A stretch of DNA of 64,000 nt, from positions 6,249,306 through 6,313,305 of the forward strand of contig NC_064046.1 in NCBI RefSeq assembly GCF_932526225.1, written 5' to 3'. Within the stretch, counting starts at the first letter, position 1. Each line of letters opens with the position of its first letter. Under the pieces are notes generated by a model. It was not told the origin of the DNA and did no database searches. It saw nothing but the letters and a program-made list of their open reading frames with translations. Source of the stretch: Nematostella vectensis. Its lineage: Eukaryota; Cnidaria; Anthozoa; Actiniaria; Edwardsiidae. The position numbers and the translations under genes were made by a program. This document shows positions 44,111-56,302 of this stretch, one piece after another.

Positions 44111-47100
44111 CTTTCCGCATCTAGTTTCAAGTCCCCCTTGTGCCACGCTGTAGGTTTGACCTCTATGATTCTGTGGATATCACAAGTTTCTTTATCCCAC
44201 TTACACAACTTACCCAACATAGCCATGAGCCATCTCGGCTGTAGTTTGTAGCGGACCAGTACCAAGTAGACCGGGATCCCGGCAAAGAAGCTAATGTATG
44301 CGAAAAGCGACTCCAATGGGGCGGCTGCGATTGGTGTAATGGCGAGGTAGAGTGCAATTGCAAGGTATATGATGGGAACAATCACAGGAGGCTGAGGAAA
44401 AATGCAGTTTAACATATCAAATGTCTTCGTCTAAATAGTCAATGGGAGACGGGCGCAAGCATGTAGGAATCTGTGGGAATATTCTTAGCGAGATTTTCTG
44501 TGGCCTTTAAAAACATTTGACAACATAACTGCCACGAAATTCAAAGTTCAAATGCTCCCTGAATGTTTATGTTGAGTAAACTAATACGCCGTTTAGCGGC
44601 AAAATCAGCAAGAGATTATTGCTACCCAATTCCAATTATGGTGTGCGATATCCTTAGAAGGCGATGACCGAGACAAACAAAAGAAGGGAGAATTTGATGT
44701 TCAGGGAAATATGGAGAGAGAACGGTCGATCGAATGAAATGGTGCTTTAGGTTGATGAAGAGCATTTGGTTGCTAATGTGAGTAATCGAGGAGATGGTGG
44801 AAGTGATACACAAAAACACGCTCACATAGCAACCTGGCTACACAATGGGTTTGATTGCGGATTCAGGACTTTCATAGATTTTCGATAGAGTTGGTCAAGT
44901 TGTGAGGTAACCATCTTGTAATACTGACCATACCCTGTTATAAATATTAAGGTACACATTTTCAATAGCAAAAATATAAGTATCAGCAGTTATGGGATTT
45001 GTGATATCTTGTGATAACTCATTTCGGTGAGTCGGCCTACAGTTCTCGTTATCGAAACGAATCAACCGCATACCACGGCCGGTTCTGGTCTGTATTGAAG
45101 TCAATCAGTTAAATCACCTTAAAAGGCCGAGCGAGGTCTGGACGTTTATATCTTGTCCAAAGCAAACCAATCGTCAACAATGAGTCATTCATCCACATTC
45201 CGAAGCCCAAAATTTTGAGCAACATTTTGACCGAGGTTTGGCGAGGGATGAGGATGACAGTAATGATAAAAGCCAGGTACAGCATGGCGGGTATTGGTGT
45301 TCGCTTATCCGTGTGTAACATGGCCAGAACTCTGGGTAAGTGACCCTCTCGTGCAGCCGCGAAGTACATCCTAAATACAGAACAGTAGAATCAGGTTAAA
45401 GTGCATCTCAAATACAGATGAGAACAAAATAATCCTATAGGATAAAGCAACATCTTACACACAGAACAGAACAGTAGAATCAGGTTAGAGTGCATCTCAA
45501 ATACAGAACAGAACAGAAGAATTCTATAGGATAAAGCAACATCCTAAATACAGAACACAGTAGAATCAGGTTAAAAAGCGCATCACAAATACAGAACAGA
45601 ACAGCATAATCTTATAGGATGAAGCAACATCCTAAATACAGAACATAGTAGAATCAGGTTAAAAGTGCATATTAAATACAGAAAAGAAGACTCTCATAGG
45701 TTTAAGCAACTTCCTAAATACAGAAAATAACAGAACCGAACATACATCCTAAACAAAGTACAAAGAATCCTATAGGTTAAAAACATCCTAAATACAAAGT
45801 ACAAAGAATCCTATAGGTTAAATCAGTACAGAACAAAAGAATCCTATAGGTTAAAGTACATCCTACAGGGCCGTAACAGCAGGGGTGCACCGAATTCGAA
45901 AGCTGTAAGACAAACGCAAATAATTTCAGTGTTCGAGGCTTTATACGAAGCATGTATTTCTAAAGACGGTATTGGTTGTAAGAAAGTCCACTTCCTTTGT
46001 AAGTTACCTTCCCAAGCCGTACACACGTGCGTTCATCGTACCGAACACCGTTGCCGACACGCAGAGTGGGATGAGCCATTGTACCCCAGTTCCGTACATC
46101 CGCTGAGCGAAGGACTGAAAGTATTATGATGTGCGATATATGAGCATGTTCATTTTCTGCATGCAAACTGTATGCAAACACACCAAGCGCACATACTGAT
46201 ATGTAGTCCAATATTAAGAAATCATTTCCCCTCGGCTTTTGAGTAAAGTTAGCTGTTGGAACGTTCTCGAACACTCCATCATATAAACATTTTATGTTTT
46301 TTTCCTGGCTGTTTTTCCTCCCCCACCTCTGTTTTGATTAAAATTGAACATGCAACCAAGAATGTTCTCGCTTGATGCAACCCAAATATGGAATAAAGAT
46401 ATTCATGAAAAAAAACTAGGACCCAAACACTTGACAACTTTAACTATTTTATTTTTATATATTTTTATTTTATTTTCCGACTTGCGTAGCACATTTGCAC
46501 TTACAGGCGTACCACATCTGTTGCACTATTTACACTTAAAGACGTACCACATCTGTTGCACTATTTACACATTTAGACGTACCACATCTGTTGCACTATT
46601 TACACATTTAGACGTACCACAGCTGTCGCACTATTTACACTTACAGACGTACCACATCTGTTGCACTATTTACACTTACAGACGTACCACATCTGTTGCA
46701 CTATTTACACTTACAGAAGTACCACATCTGTTGCACTATTTACACTTACAGACGTACCACAGCTGTTGCACTATTTACACTTACAGACGTACCACATCTG
46801 TTGCACTATTTACACTTAAAGACGTACCACATCTGTTGCACTATTTACACTTACAGACGTACCACATCTGTTGCACTATTTACACTTACAGACGTACCAC
46901 ATCTGTTGCACTATTTACACTTACAGACGTACCACATCTGTTGCACTATTTACACTTACAGACGTACCACATCTGTTGCACTATTTACACTTACAGACGT
47001 ACCACATCTGTTGCACTATTTACACATTTAGACGTACCACAGCTGTTGCACTATTTACACTTACAGACGTACCACATCTGTTGCACTATTTACACTTACA

Positions 47101-50100
47101 GACGTACCACATCTGTTGCACTATTTACACTTACAGACGTACCACATCTGTTGCACTATTTATACTTACAGACGTACCACATCTGTTGCACTATTTACAC
47201 TTACAGACCTACCACATCTGTTGCACTATTTACACTTACAGACGTACCACATCTGTTGCACTATTTACACTTACAGACGTACCACATCTGTTGCACTATT
47301 TACACTTACAGACGTACCACATCTGTTGCACTATTTACACTTACAGACGTACCACATCTGTTGCACTATTTACACATTTAGACGTACCACATCTGTTGCA
47401 CTATTTACACTTACAGACGTACCACATCTGTTGCACTATTTACACTTACAGACGTACCACATATGTTGGATTATTTACACTTACAGACGTACCACATCTG
47501 TTGCACTATTTACACATTTAGACGTACCACATCTGTTGCACTATTTATACTTACAGACGTACCACATCTGTTGGATTATTTACACTTACAGACGTACCAC
47601 ATCTGTTGCACTATTTACACTTACAGACGTACCACATCTGTTGGATTATTTACACTTACAGACGTACCACATCTGTTGCACTATTTACACTTACAGACGT
47701 ACCACATCTGTTGCACTATTTACACTTACAGACGTACCACATCTGTTGCACTATTTACACTTACAGACGTACCACATCTGTTGGATTATTTACACTTACA
47801 GACGTACCACATCTGTTGCACTATTTACACTTAAAGACGTGCCACATCTGTTGCACTATTTACACTTACAGACGTACCACATCTGTTGCACTATTTACAC
47901 TTAAAGACGTACCACAGCTGTTGCACTATTTACACTTACAGACGTACCACATCTGTTGCACTATTTACACTTACAGACGTACCACATCTGTTGCACTATT
48001 TACACTTACAGACGTACCACATCTGTTGCACTATTTACACTTACAGACGTACCACATCTGTTGGATTATTTACACTTACAGACGTACCACATCTGTTGCA
48101 CTATTTACACTTAAAGACGTGCCACATCTGTTGCACTATTTACACTTACAGACGTACCACATCTGTTGCACTATTTACACTTAAAGACGTACCACAGCTG
48201 TTGCACTATTTACACTTACAGACGTACCACATCTGTTGCACTATTTACACTTACAGACGTACCACATCTGTTGCACTATTTACACTTACAGACGTACCAC
48301 ATCTGTTGCACTATTTACACTTACAGACGTACCACATCTGTTGCACTATTTACACATTTAGACGTACCACATCTGTTGCACTATTTACACATTTAGACGT
48401 ACCACATCTGTTGCACTATTTACACTTACAGACGTACCACATCTGTTGGATTATTTACACTTACAGACGTACCACATCTGTTGCACTATTTACACATTTA
48501 GACGTACCACAGCTGTTGCACTATTTACACTTACAGACGTACCACATCTGTTGGATTATTTACACTTACAGACGTACCACAGCTGTTGCACTATTTACAC
48601 ATACAGACCTACCACATCTGTTGCACTATTTACACATTTAGACGTACCACATCTGTTGCACTATTTACACATTTAGACGTACCACAGCTGTTGCACTATT
48701 TACACTTACAGACGTACCACATCTGTTGCACTATTTACACTTACAGACGTACCACATCTGTTGCACTATTTACACTTACAGACGTACCACATCTGTTGCA
48801 CTATTTACACTTACAGACGTACCACATCTGTTGCACTATTTACACTTTCAGACGTACCACATCTGTTGCACTATTTACACTTACAGAAGTACCACATCTG
48901 TTGCACTATTTACACTTAAAGACGTACCACAGCTGTTGCACTTTTTACACTTACAGACGTACCACATCTGTTGCACTATTTACACTTAAAGACGTACCAC
49001 ATCTGTTGCACTATTTGCACTTTCAGACGTACCACATCTGTTGCACTATTTACACTTACAGACGTACCACATCTGTTGCACTATTTACACTTACAGACGT
49101 ACCACATCTGTTGCACTATTTACACTTACAGACGTACCACATCTGTTGCACTATTTACACTTACAGACGTACCACATCTGTTGCACTATTTACACTTACA
49201 GACGTACCACATCTGTTGCACTATTTACACATTTAGACGTACCACAGCTGTTGCACTATTTACACTTACAGACGTACCACATCTGTTGCACTATTTACAC
49301 TTACAGACGTACCACATCTGTTGCACTATTTACACTTAAAGACGTACCACATCTGTTGCACTATTTATACTTACAGACGTACCACATCTGTTGCACTATT
49401 TACACTTACAGACGTACCACATCTGTTGCACTATTTACACTTACAGACGTACCACATCTGTTGCACTATTTACACTTACAGACGTACCACATCTGTTGCA
49501 CTATTTACACTTACAGACGTACCACATCTGTTGCACTATTTACACTTAAAGACGTACCACATCTGTTGCACTATTTACACTTACAGACGTACCACATCTG
49601 TTGCACTATTTACACATTTAGACGTACCACATCTGTTGCACTATTTACACTTACAGACGTACCACATCTGTTGCACTATTTACACTTACAGACGTACCAC
49701 ATATGTTGGATTATTTACACTTACAGACGTACCACATCTGTTGCACTATTTACACATTTAGACGTACCACATCTGTTGCACTATTTATACTTACAGACGT
49801 ACCACATCTGTTGGATTATTTACACTTACAGACGTACCACATCTGTTGCACTATTTACACTTACAGACGTACCACATCTGTTGGATTATTTACACTTACA
49901 GACGTACCACATCTGTTGCACTATTTACACTTACAGACGTACCACATCTGTTGCACTATTTACACTTACAGACGTACCACATCTGTTGCACTATTTACAC
50001 TTACAGACGTACCACATCTGTTGGATTATTTACACTTACAGACGTACCACATCTGTTGCACTATTTACACTTAAAGACGTGCCACATCTGTTGCACTATT

Positions 50101-51935
50101 TACACTTACAGACGTACCACATCTGTTGCACTATTTACACTTAAAAAGACGTACCACAGCTGTTGCACTATTTACACTTACAGACGTACCACATCTGTTG
50201 CACTATTTACACTTACAGACGTACCACATCTGTTGCACTATTTACACATTTAGACGTACCACATCTGTTGCACTATTTACACATTTAGACGTACCACATC
50301 TGTTGCACTATTTACACTTACAGACGTACCACATCTGTTGGATTATTTACACTTACAGACGTACCACATCTGTTGCACTATTTACACATTTAGACGTACC
50401 ACAGCTGTTGCACTATTTACACTTACAGACGTACCACATCTGTTGGATTATTTACACTTACAGACGTACCACATCTGTTGCACTATTTACACATTTAGAC
50501 GTACCACATCTGTTGCACTATTTACACATTTAGACGTACCACAGCTGTTGCACTATTTACACTTACAGACGTACCACAGCTGTTGCACTATTTACACTTA
50601 CAGACGTACCACATCTGTTGCACTATTTACACATTTAGACGTACCACAGCTGTTGCACTATTTACACATTTAGACGTACCACAGCTATTGCACTATTTAC
50701 ACTTACAGACGTACCACAGCTGTCGCAGGAGATGCTTTGACCTCTGGTGCGGTCAGCACTGCTAGATACGCGATATTTACCAGTAGATATAGCAACGTTA
50801 CCAGAGTTATACTTCCCAGCACCGCAAAGACCAAGTTCCTGGAATGGTTAACAATTAGCGACAAAATAATATAAGAGGAGATAAATAGGATAGAGCTCCC
50901 TTCTTCTTATATTACCCTCTTTCTTTGTCACACATCAATCTCTAGCTCTTCCATTCTACCAAAACCCCCTCTCCTTCCTTTTACCTTTCCTCACTCTACT
51001 CCGTCTCTGCGTCTTCATTATCGCAAGCTTTCCTCATCCACCCTAAACTTTCTTCCGCCGTCTTTTATGTTCTCTCCCGTTAAAGTAACTTTATTTTTAC
51101 CAATCCCCTTCTCCTCTCACTCTTCTCCCTTTCCCACCCTTCTACCATATTCCAACTTATTTCACCCATCATACCCTTCCCCTCTCACTCTTCTTCCTTT
51201 CTCATCCTTCTTCCTTATCCGAACCTTATTTTTAACCATCGTACCCTTCCGCTCTCACTTCTTCTTTATCCAAGTTTATTTTCACCCATCCCCGTCTCCT
51301 CTTCGTCTCTCTCTAATCTTTTTTGCATCTTCCTTATCGCAAACTTTCCCAGTCCACCCTTAACTTCCTCCCCACCCTCTCATAAGTCACCCTCTCCCAG
51401 TTAATGTACCTGCGTGGATTTTTCACTTCCTCGACAACAACACAGATGACCTCCCTGAGAAAGAAATCAGCTTTTGTTGATAATAGAAAACGTTGGGATG
51501 GGACTCTTGTAAACAATAAACGATATAACTTACACAATTTCTCTTTTCGTGCCGCCTTTATTTCCGTGATTTATTCCGATTTTTAATAATTAACAACTGC
51601 TCAAAAAACTGATGGATGATCCCGATGGATCTTAAACGCGAGTGAAACGACTGCCAGTTAGACAAAGAAAACACAAGTACTCATGGTCTTAAAAGTAAAG
51701 GTAATGATAAAGATATGGGTTCAATTCAACAATAATTTGCATGATTTCATAGAAGATTTAACCATTCAGCGAAGCGTGACTTCCCACTGTGGAAAATTAA
51801 TTTTTAAGAATTTTTGAACATTTAGACTTTACCATCCTGCATATGCCCAAAGCCCGCTTTGGAAGGCGAGGCCAAGCTGGCTAACATCGGTCACTGAACC
51901 TTTGAACGGCTGATCGAACGCCCCGGTTGAGTACC
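44065..51935 (-). CDS. SLC7-type amino-acid transporter, C-terminal six exons
   Basis: Six exons, in coding order: 51833-51935, 51410-51454, 50715-50838, 46008-46114, 45118-45370 and 44065-44391 (stop TGA). All introns are GT/AG and every junction keeps phase, giving about 318 residues. Recognisable words are GLWAYAGW, VVVEEVKNPRRNL, a membrane segment VLGSITLVTLLYLLVN, SFAQRMYG, RMYFAAAREGHLPRVL, RTPIPAML and RPDLARPFKV. These follow the order of the second half of LAT/b0,+-type light chains. Such proteins exchange amino acids across the plasma membrane, usually bound to an SLC3 glycoprotein. The N-terminal helices must be encoded upstream, beyond a gypsy insertion or beyond the window. Just upstream of the first exon, a different frame (about 51940-52010) encodes a hydrophobic run (CGVIYAIVLTVTCFVYF) that could be a displaced helix. 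Two introns contain tandem arrays that copy the adjacent splice sites. Confidence 0.85.
45375..45870. repeat. Degenerate tandem array next to an SLC7 3' splice site
   Basis: Units of roughly 80-100 bases, later shorter, each contain catcctaaatacagaaca. On the minus strand this reads tgttctgtatttag|gatg, the acceptor and first bases of the exon ending at 45370. Other shared words are aatcctataggttaaa and agtagaatcaggtta. Confidence 0.85.
46500..50725. repeat. 35-bp satellite array, about 120 copies, in an SLC7 intron
   Basis: The unit is gtaccacatctgttgcacta followed by tttacacttacagac (35 bases). Variants are acatttagac, ggattattt, acagctg and gtgccac. One unit near 50143 has two extra bases. 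The array fills most of the 4.6-kb intron 46115-50714 and its right edge overlaps the exon boundary at 50715. On the minus strand each unit reads cagatgtg|gtacgtctgtaagt, copying the exon end and 5' splice site. The plus strand lacks stops in long stretches, giving spurious repetitive frames. Confidence 0.98.
50880..51400. other. Pyrimidine-rich intron sequence
   Basis: The plus strand is strongly C/T-rich (runs such as ccttctcctctcactcttct) through most of an SLC7 intron, so the transcribed RNA is purine-rich here. A 98-codon plus-strand frame inside it is composition-driven. Confidence 0.7.
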
Positions 51936-52148
51936 CTGAAGTAGACAAAGCACGTCACTGTCAACACGATTGCGTATATGACACCGCAGGATTGTAGTAG
52001 AAAATCGAGGGGTCGATATTTAAAAACAGGTAAACAAAATATTGGTTAATATTAAGATTGTAATATTATTCAAGGATTATAATATTGTGTAAGTATTGTG
52101 CGTTAATTAACAGATCATAAACAGAGGGCGTTATCAATTTTAAACGAC

Positions 52149-52251
52149 ATTAGCATAAAATAGACACGTGCCTCGAGCCTCAATTTCATGTTAGAGGGTG
52201 GCCATGTTGGAATAAAAAGCTTTTTTTGTTAAGTATTACTCGGCTTCTTCA
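52149..52251 (+). repeat. 5' LTR of gypsy element
   Basis: It aligns with 56192-56302 with roughly ten mismatches or small gaps. The first seven or so bases of the 3' copy are not matched. It ends in CA before the putative primer-binding site and includes an aataaa polyadenylation-type signal. Confidence 0.75.
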
Positions 52252-52268
52252 TTGGCGACGAGCTAAAA

Positions 52269-52990
52269 ATGGCAGCAGTTTATGGAACAATGCCGAAATA
52301 CAGCCCACAGACGCAGTGTTGGGAGGATTACACGGAGGTAATGGGACATTACTTCGATGCAAACGGCATCACCGAAATAACAAAGAAACGCGCGATCCTG
52401 CTCGCCTCGGTCGGGGACAGGACTTACTCGTTAAAAAAAGTCTATGTCATCCGAGAACACAGTAGGATAACTCATTCGACGAGTTGGTGCAAGACCATTT
52501 TACGCCGAAACCCTCAGAAATCGTTAAAAGATTCAAGTTCCACACTCGTGTTCGTCAACCCGGAGAAACGGTGCATCAATTTGTCGCTGCCCTTTGTAAT
52601 TTGAGCAAAGACTGCAACTTTGGCTCTACACTAAACACCATGATAAGAGACAGATTGGTGGTAGGAATGATTGACGATCACGTCCAGCGGAAACTACTAC
52701 AAGAATCTACATTAACCTTCGACAAAGCTTTGGAAATTGCAGTGGCTATGTGGCTATGGAAACGACCAACAGCAACTTAAAAGAAATAAATAGCAGTGCA
52801 AAGTCCACGAAAGAAAATGTGAATAAAGTGTTCAAACCCAAATCCAAAGGCGATTCTAGTCAAAACAAGAAGGGTAAGGATAAAAAAAACACACAACAGT
52901 TCAAGATCAGAAGGTAAGCCATCTAAAAACTGTTTTAGATGTGGGGGAAGACATGACCAGAAAACTTGTAAATACAAGGAAGAAACCTGT
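52269..52990 (+). pseudogene. gag: Gypsy gag with zinc knuckle
   Basis: The first frame (from 52269) begins MAAVYGTMPKYSPQTQCWED and shifts near 52430. It continues in another frame with FKFHTRVRQPGETVHQFVAA (from about 52523), the typical capsid-like gag segment. At about 52932-52970 a CX2CX3HX4C knuckle (CFRCGGRHDQKTC) is visible, followed by CFSCQK. Gag would package the element's RNA in particles. Frameshifts make it non-functional. Confidence 0.75.
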
Positions 52991-53119
52991 TTTTCATGTC
53001 AGAAGAAAAATACAAACGGTTTGCAAAAGCAAAAACCCGCTTGCAATTTAGTGCAGGATGATGAAAATGATGATAGCGATGTCTTGTCCATGTATTCTGC
53101 ATTCCACATGGTAGTCCAA

Positions 53120-55930
53120 AACAAACCCCCATTGAAGTGTCGATTGAGATTAATTCTAGACCATTATGCTTCGAGGTCGACACAGGGTGTCCAGTGACCC
53201 TTATTAGCGAAGAGACATTGAACAGTAAAATTACCCCAGCTTCAGAAGTGTACCCACGCCCTCAAGTCCTTCACGGGACACAAAGTAGAGATTTTGGGAA
53301 CTGTTGAAACACAAATTCAGTACCAGAATCAGACTAGGGTTTTCCCCATTTTAGTTGTTAAAGGAAAGGGCCCTAGCCTCTTGGGGAGGGACTTGATCAA
53401 AGAGTTTTCAGTTATGAACATTGCTCAAGGGGAAATAAGTCTCAAAGATATTTTAGGCAAGCATCCTCAGGTCTTCAAGGAAGAACTTGGGACTCTAAAA
53501 GGGTTCAAAGCAAAGATCCATGTACCTGAAGGGGTCACGCCCAGGTTTTTCAAGCCCCGTCCTTTGTCCTAAGCCATGAAAGGAAGGGTTGAAGAAGAGA
53601 TTGAAAGGCTAGTCAGAGAGGGGATCCTGAGGCCAGTAGAATTTTCAGATTGGGCCGCGCTAATTGTCCCTGTCCTCAAACCAGACAATTCCATTCGCTT
53701 GTTTGGGGACTACAAGGTGACAGTTAATCAAGTTTCGCATCTAAAACAATATCTCAGCAAAACTAGCAACAGGGAGCAAATTCTCGAAACTTGACCTGAG
53801 TCATGCTTACCAATAGTTACTACTAGATGAAAAGTCAGCGAAGTATGTCACGATAAACGCCCACATGGGGCTGTTTACTTACTCTATACTCCCGCAGAGT
53901 TTCCTCTGCGCCTGCAATATTCCAGCGGACTATTGACAGTATTTTGCGAGATATACCAGGTGTAGCAGTTTACATGGATGACATTTTAGTCACAGGGGAA
54001 ACAGACGTAGAACACTTGGAACGACTTGACTTGGTACTGACCAAATTAGAAGAGTCTGGCCTCAGACTAAAGAACTCTAAGTGCACTTTCATGGCAGATA
54101 AAGTGGTGTACTTAGAACACTGCTTTGGTGCACAAGGCATACACCAAGTAGAAGACAAGGTTCAAGCCCTGTTGGAAACTCGAGCACCCGTAAATGTGTC
54201 GGAGCTCATACTTGGGTTTACTAAACTACTATAACCGATTTCTTCCTAATCTCTCAACATTTATCGCACCCCAACACAGGTTGCTGAGGAAGGAAACTGC
54301 ATGGCAGTGGGGAGATCCTGAACAGCAGTGCTTTGACACACAAAGAAGATGATTACGACAGCTGGTGTGCTGGTTCATTACAATCCTGAGCAACCTCTCC
54401 TACTCCAGTGTGACGCTTCCCCGTACGGAGTTGGGGCAGTTTTTTCACGTTATGGATGATGGGAGTGACCAGCCAATTGCTTTCGCTTCCAGGACGCTGA
54501 ACACTTCTGAACAGAAGTATTCACAGCTAGACAAAGAAGGCGCAAGTGTGATGTTCGGGCTGAAGAATTTTCATAAGTACCTGTATGGACGTCACTTAAC
54601 TATCGTTACTGACCATAAACCGCTTGTTTCACTTTTCAGCGAAAAGAAACAAGTACCTACTACTGCATCACCAAGGGTGCAGAGGTGGGCGGTGACATTG
54701 CGGGGTTACGAGTACGACATCGTTTACAAGTCTGGCAGTAGCCATGGGAACGCCGATGTGTTGAGTCGTCTCCCTCTACCCATCACCACCAAAGTTTCAG
54801 CAGAGGAAACCGCATTTCTCCTGAATGAAGTTGATGTTTCACCTGTCACCGCAGCCCAGATCCGCAACTGGACACACCGGGATCCAGTCCTTGCAAATGT
54901 TAAGGAGTATTTGCTGCGTGGTTGGCCAGATGTTAAGGACCCTGAATTATTACAGTATAAGTCAAAGAGGGAGGAGCTTAGCGTTCAAGATGGCTGCATA
55001 TTACGGGGAGCAAGGGTTGCAAGTCCTCGAAGATCTTCAAGAGGCACATCCCGGGATATGCCGGATGAAGGCGTTGGCGCGGAGCTACGTCTGGTGACCA
55101 TTGAGAAGGAGATAAAGTCCATAGTGAAGACATGTGAAGCATGCCAGGTCCACCAGAAATCTCCTGCATCAGCACCTCTTCACCCCTGGGTATGGTAAGG
55201 ATGCTACTCATAATCGTGGACGCACACTCCAAGTGGAGTGAAGCTCATATCATGGCGAACACCACATCAGGCAGTACCATCAACAAGCTGCGTGAGGTTT
55301 TCGCTGTCCATGGTCTCCCAGAGGTAGTGGGTGTCCGATAACGGTTTTAACTTCACCAGTGAGGAATTTGCAATGTTTATGAGACAAAATTGTATAGTCC
55401 ATAAGACCACAGCTCCTTACCATCCTGCTTCAAATGGTCTTGCCGAAAGGGCAGGACAGTTGATTGAGGATGGTCTGTTGAAAGAGTCTGGTGACACGAT
55501 GGCAAAACTTGCAGCGGTTGTTATTCCGCTACCGGATGACCCCTCACACAACTACCGGAAGGTCACCAGCAGAAATGCTAATGGGGAGGAAATTCAGGTC
55601 GCGTTTTGATTTGCTACACCCCAACCTACAAGGAAAGATCCGGCAGAAACAAGAGTGAATGAAAAAGCAACAAGACGCCCATGCCCAGGATCGACAAATT
55701 AAGCCTGGTGATCATGTTTATTTTAAGAACTTTGGCTATGGTCCCTAGGTGGTTACAGGCCCAGTCTCCTACAACGTTGTCGCAATGGACGGTCGCGAAC
55801 ATTGTAGGCATGTCGGTCACCTTCGGCTTCGTTACCAGAAACAGAAGAAAGCGTTCCAAGGACCGACAGTTAGACGTTGATACTGGGGACCAGTTTCAGT
55901 GGGTGATACTAATGCGAGCAGTGGGTTAAC
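53120..55930 (+). pseudogene. pol: Gypsy pol: protease, reverse transcriptase, RNase H, integrase
   Basis: Protease: VDTGCPVTLIS, with the catalytic aspartate at 53178. The reverse transcriptase starts near 53576 (KGRVEEEIERLVREGILRPV) and holds YMDDILVTGE at 53971. RNase H follows from about 54400 (DKEGASVMFGLKNFHKYLYG, TDHKPLVSLF). The integrase has a degenerate HHCC-type region near 55020-55150 (CEAC at 55133), IIVDAHSKWSE at 55211, [10 protein letters not shown] near 55335 and an [13 protein letters not shown] segment carrying the glutamate near 55440. Frames change several times (about 53290, 53573, 53790, 54230, 54365, 55195, 55340). There is a TAA near 53571 and a missing stretch of palm between about 53790 and 53940. 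Dead copy. Confidence 0.82.
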
Positions 55931-56191
55931 AGCAGGAAGCAGTAGCGAATTAGACATATAATCCACAAGCGAACCAATCTCTATATCAGAAGAACCACAC
56001 TCATCAGCTGCAGTCATTACCCAACAAGACACTGGACAGCAGAAAAAGTCAGAAGTTGAGTCACCTACACCAGTACGGAGATCAGAGAGGGCACGGAAAC
56101 AGCCTTACAGCACTCTGTTGTATATGCCTAGAACTACAGAAACTGACTTTAATAGTTTATATTGTATGTTACGTTTAGTTGAGGAAGGAAG

Positions 56192-56302
56192 TGTTGTATA
56201 TTAGCATAAATAAGACACGTGCCTCGAGCCTCACTTTCATGTCAGAGGTCGGCCATGTTGGAATAAAAAGCTTGTTTTGTTAAGTATTACTCGGCTTCTT
56301 TA
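56192..56302 (+). repeat. 3' LTR of gypsy element
   Basis: It starts tgttgtatattagcataaat and ends tcggcttctt ta. It is the more complete of the two LTRs. Confidence 0.75.

Larger units (their letters stand above)
52149..56302 (+). mobile_element. Degenerate Ty3/gypsy retrotransposon with short LTRs
   Basis: Direct repeats at 52149-52251 and 56192-56302 share ccatgttggaataaaaagc and gttaagtattactcggcttc, and act as LTRs of about 105-111 bases. A tggcgacgag block just after the 5' LTR fits a primer-binding site. Between them are gag, a zinc knuckle, protease, reverse transcriptase, RNase H and integrase remnants in gypsy order. Several frameshifts and LTR differences show age. It lies upstream of the SLC7 exons seen here, probably in an intron of that gene. 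Confidence 0.85.

Noticed and set aside
46500-50725. CRISPR-like look of a regular short repeat
   Set aside because: Units are contiguous with no unique spacers, and the genome is eukaryotic.
46344-50765. Long plus-strand open frames through the 35-bp array (up to 367 codons)
   Set aside because: They are repetitive, overlap in several frames and follow from a stop-poor unit. The array lies antisense in an SLC7 intron.
51067-51363. 98-codon plus-strand frame rich in Ser, Pro, Phe and Leu
   Set aside because: Produced by a pyrimidine-rich intron; no domain.
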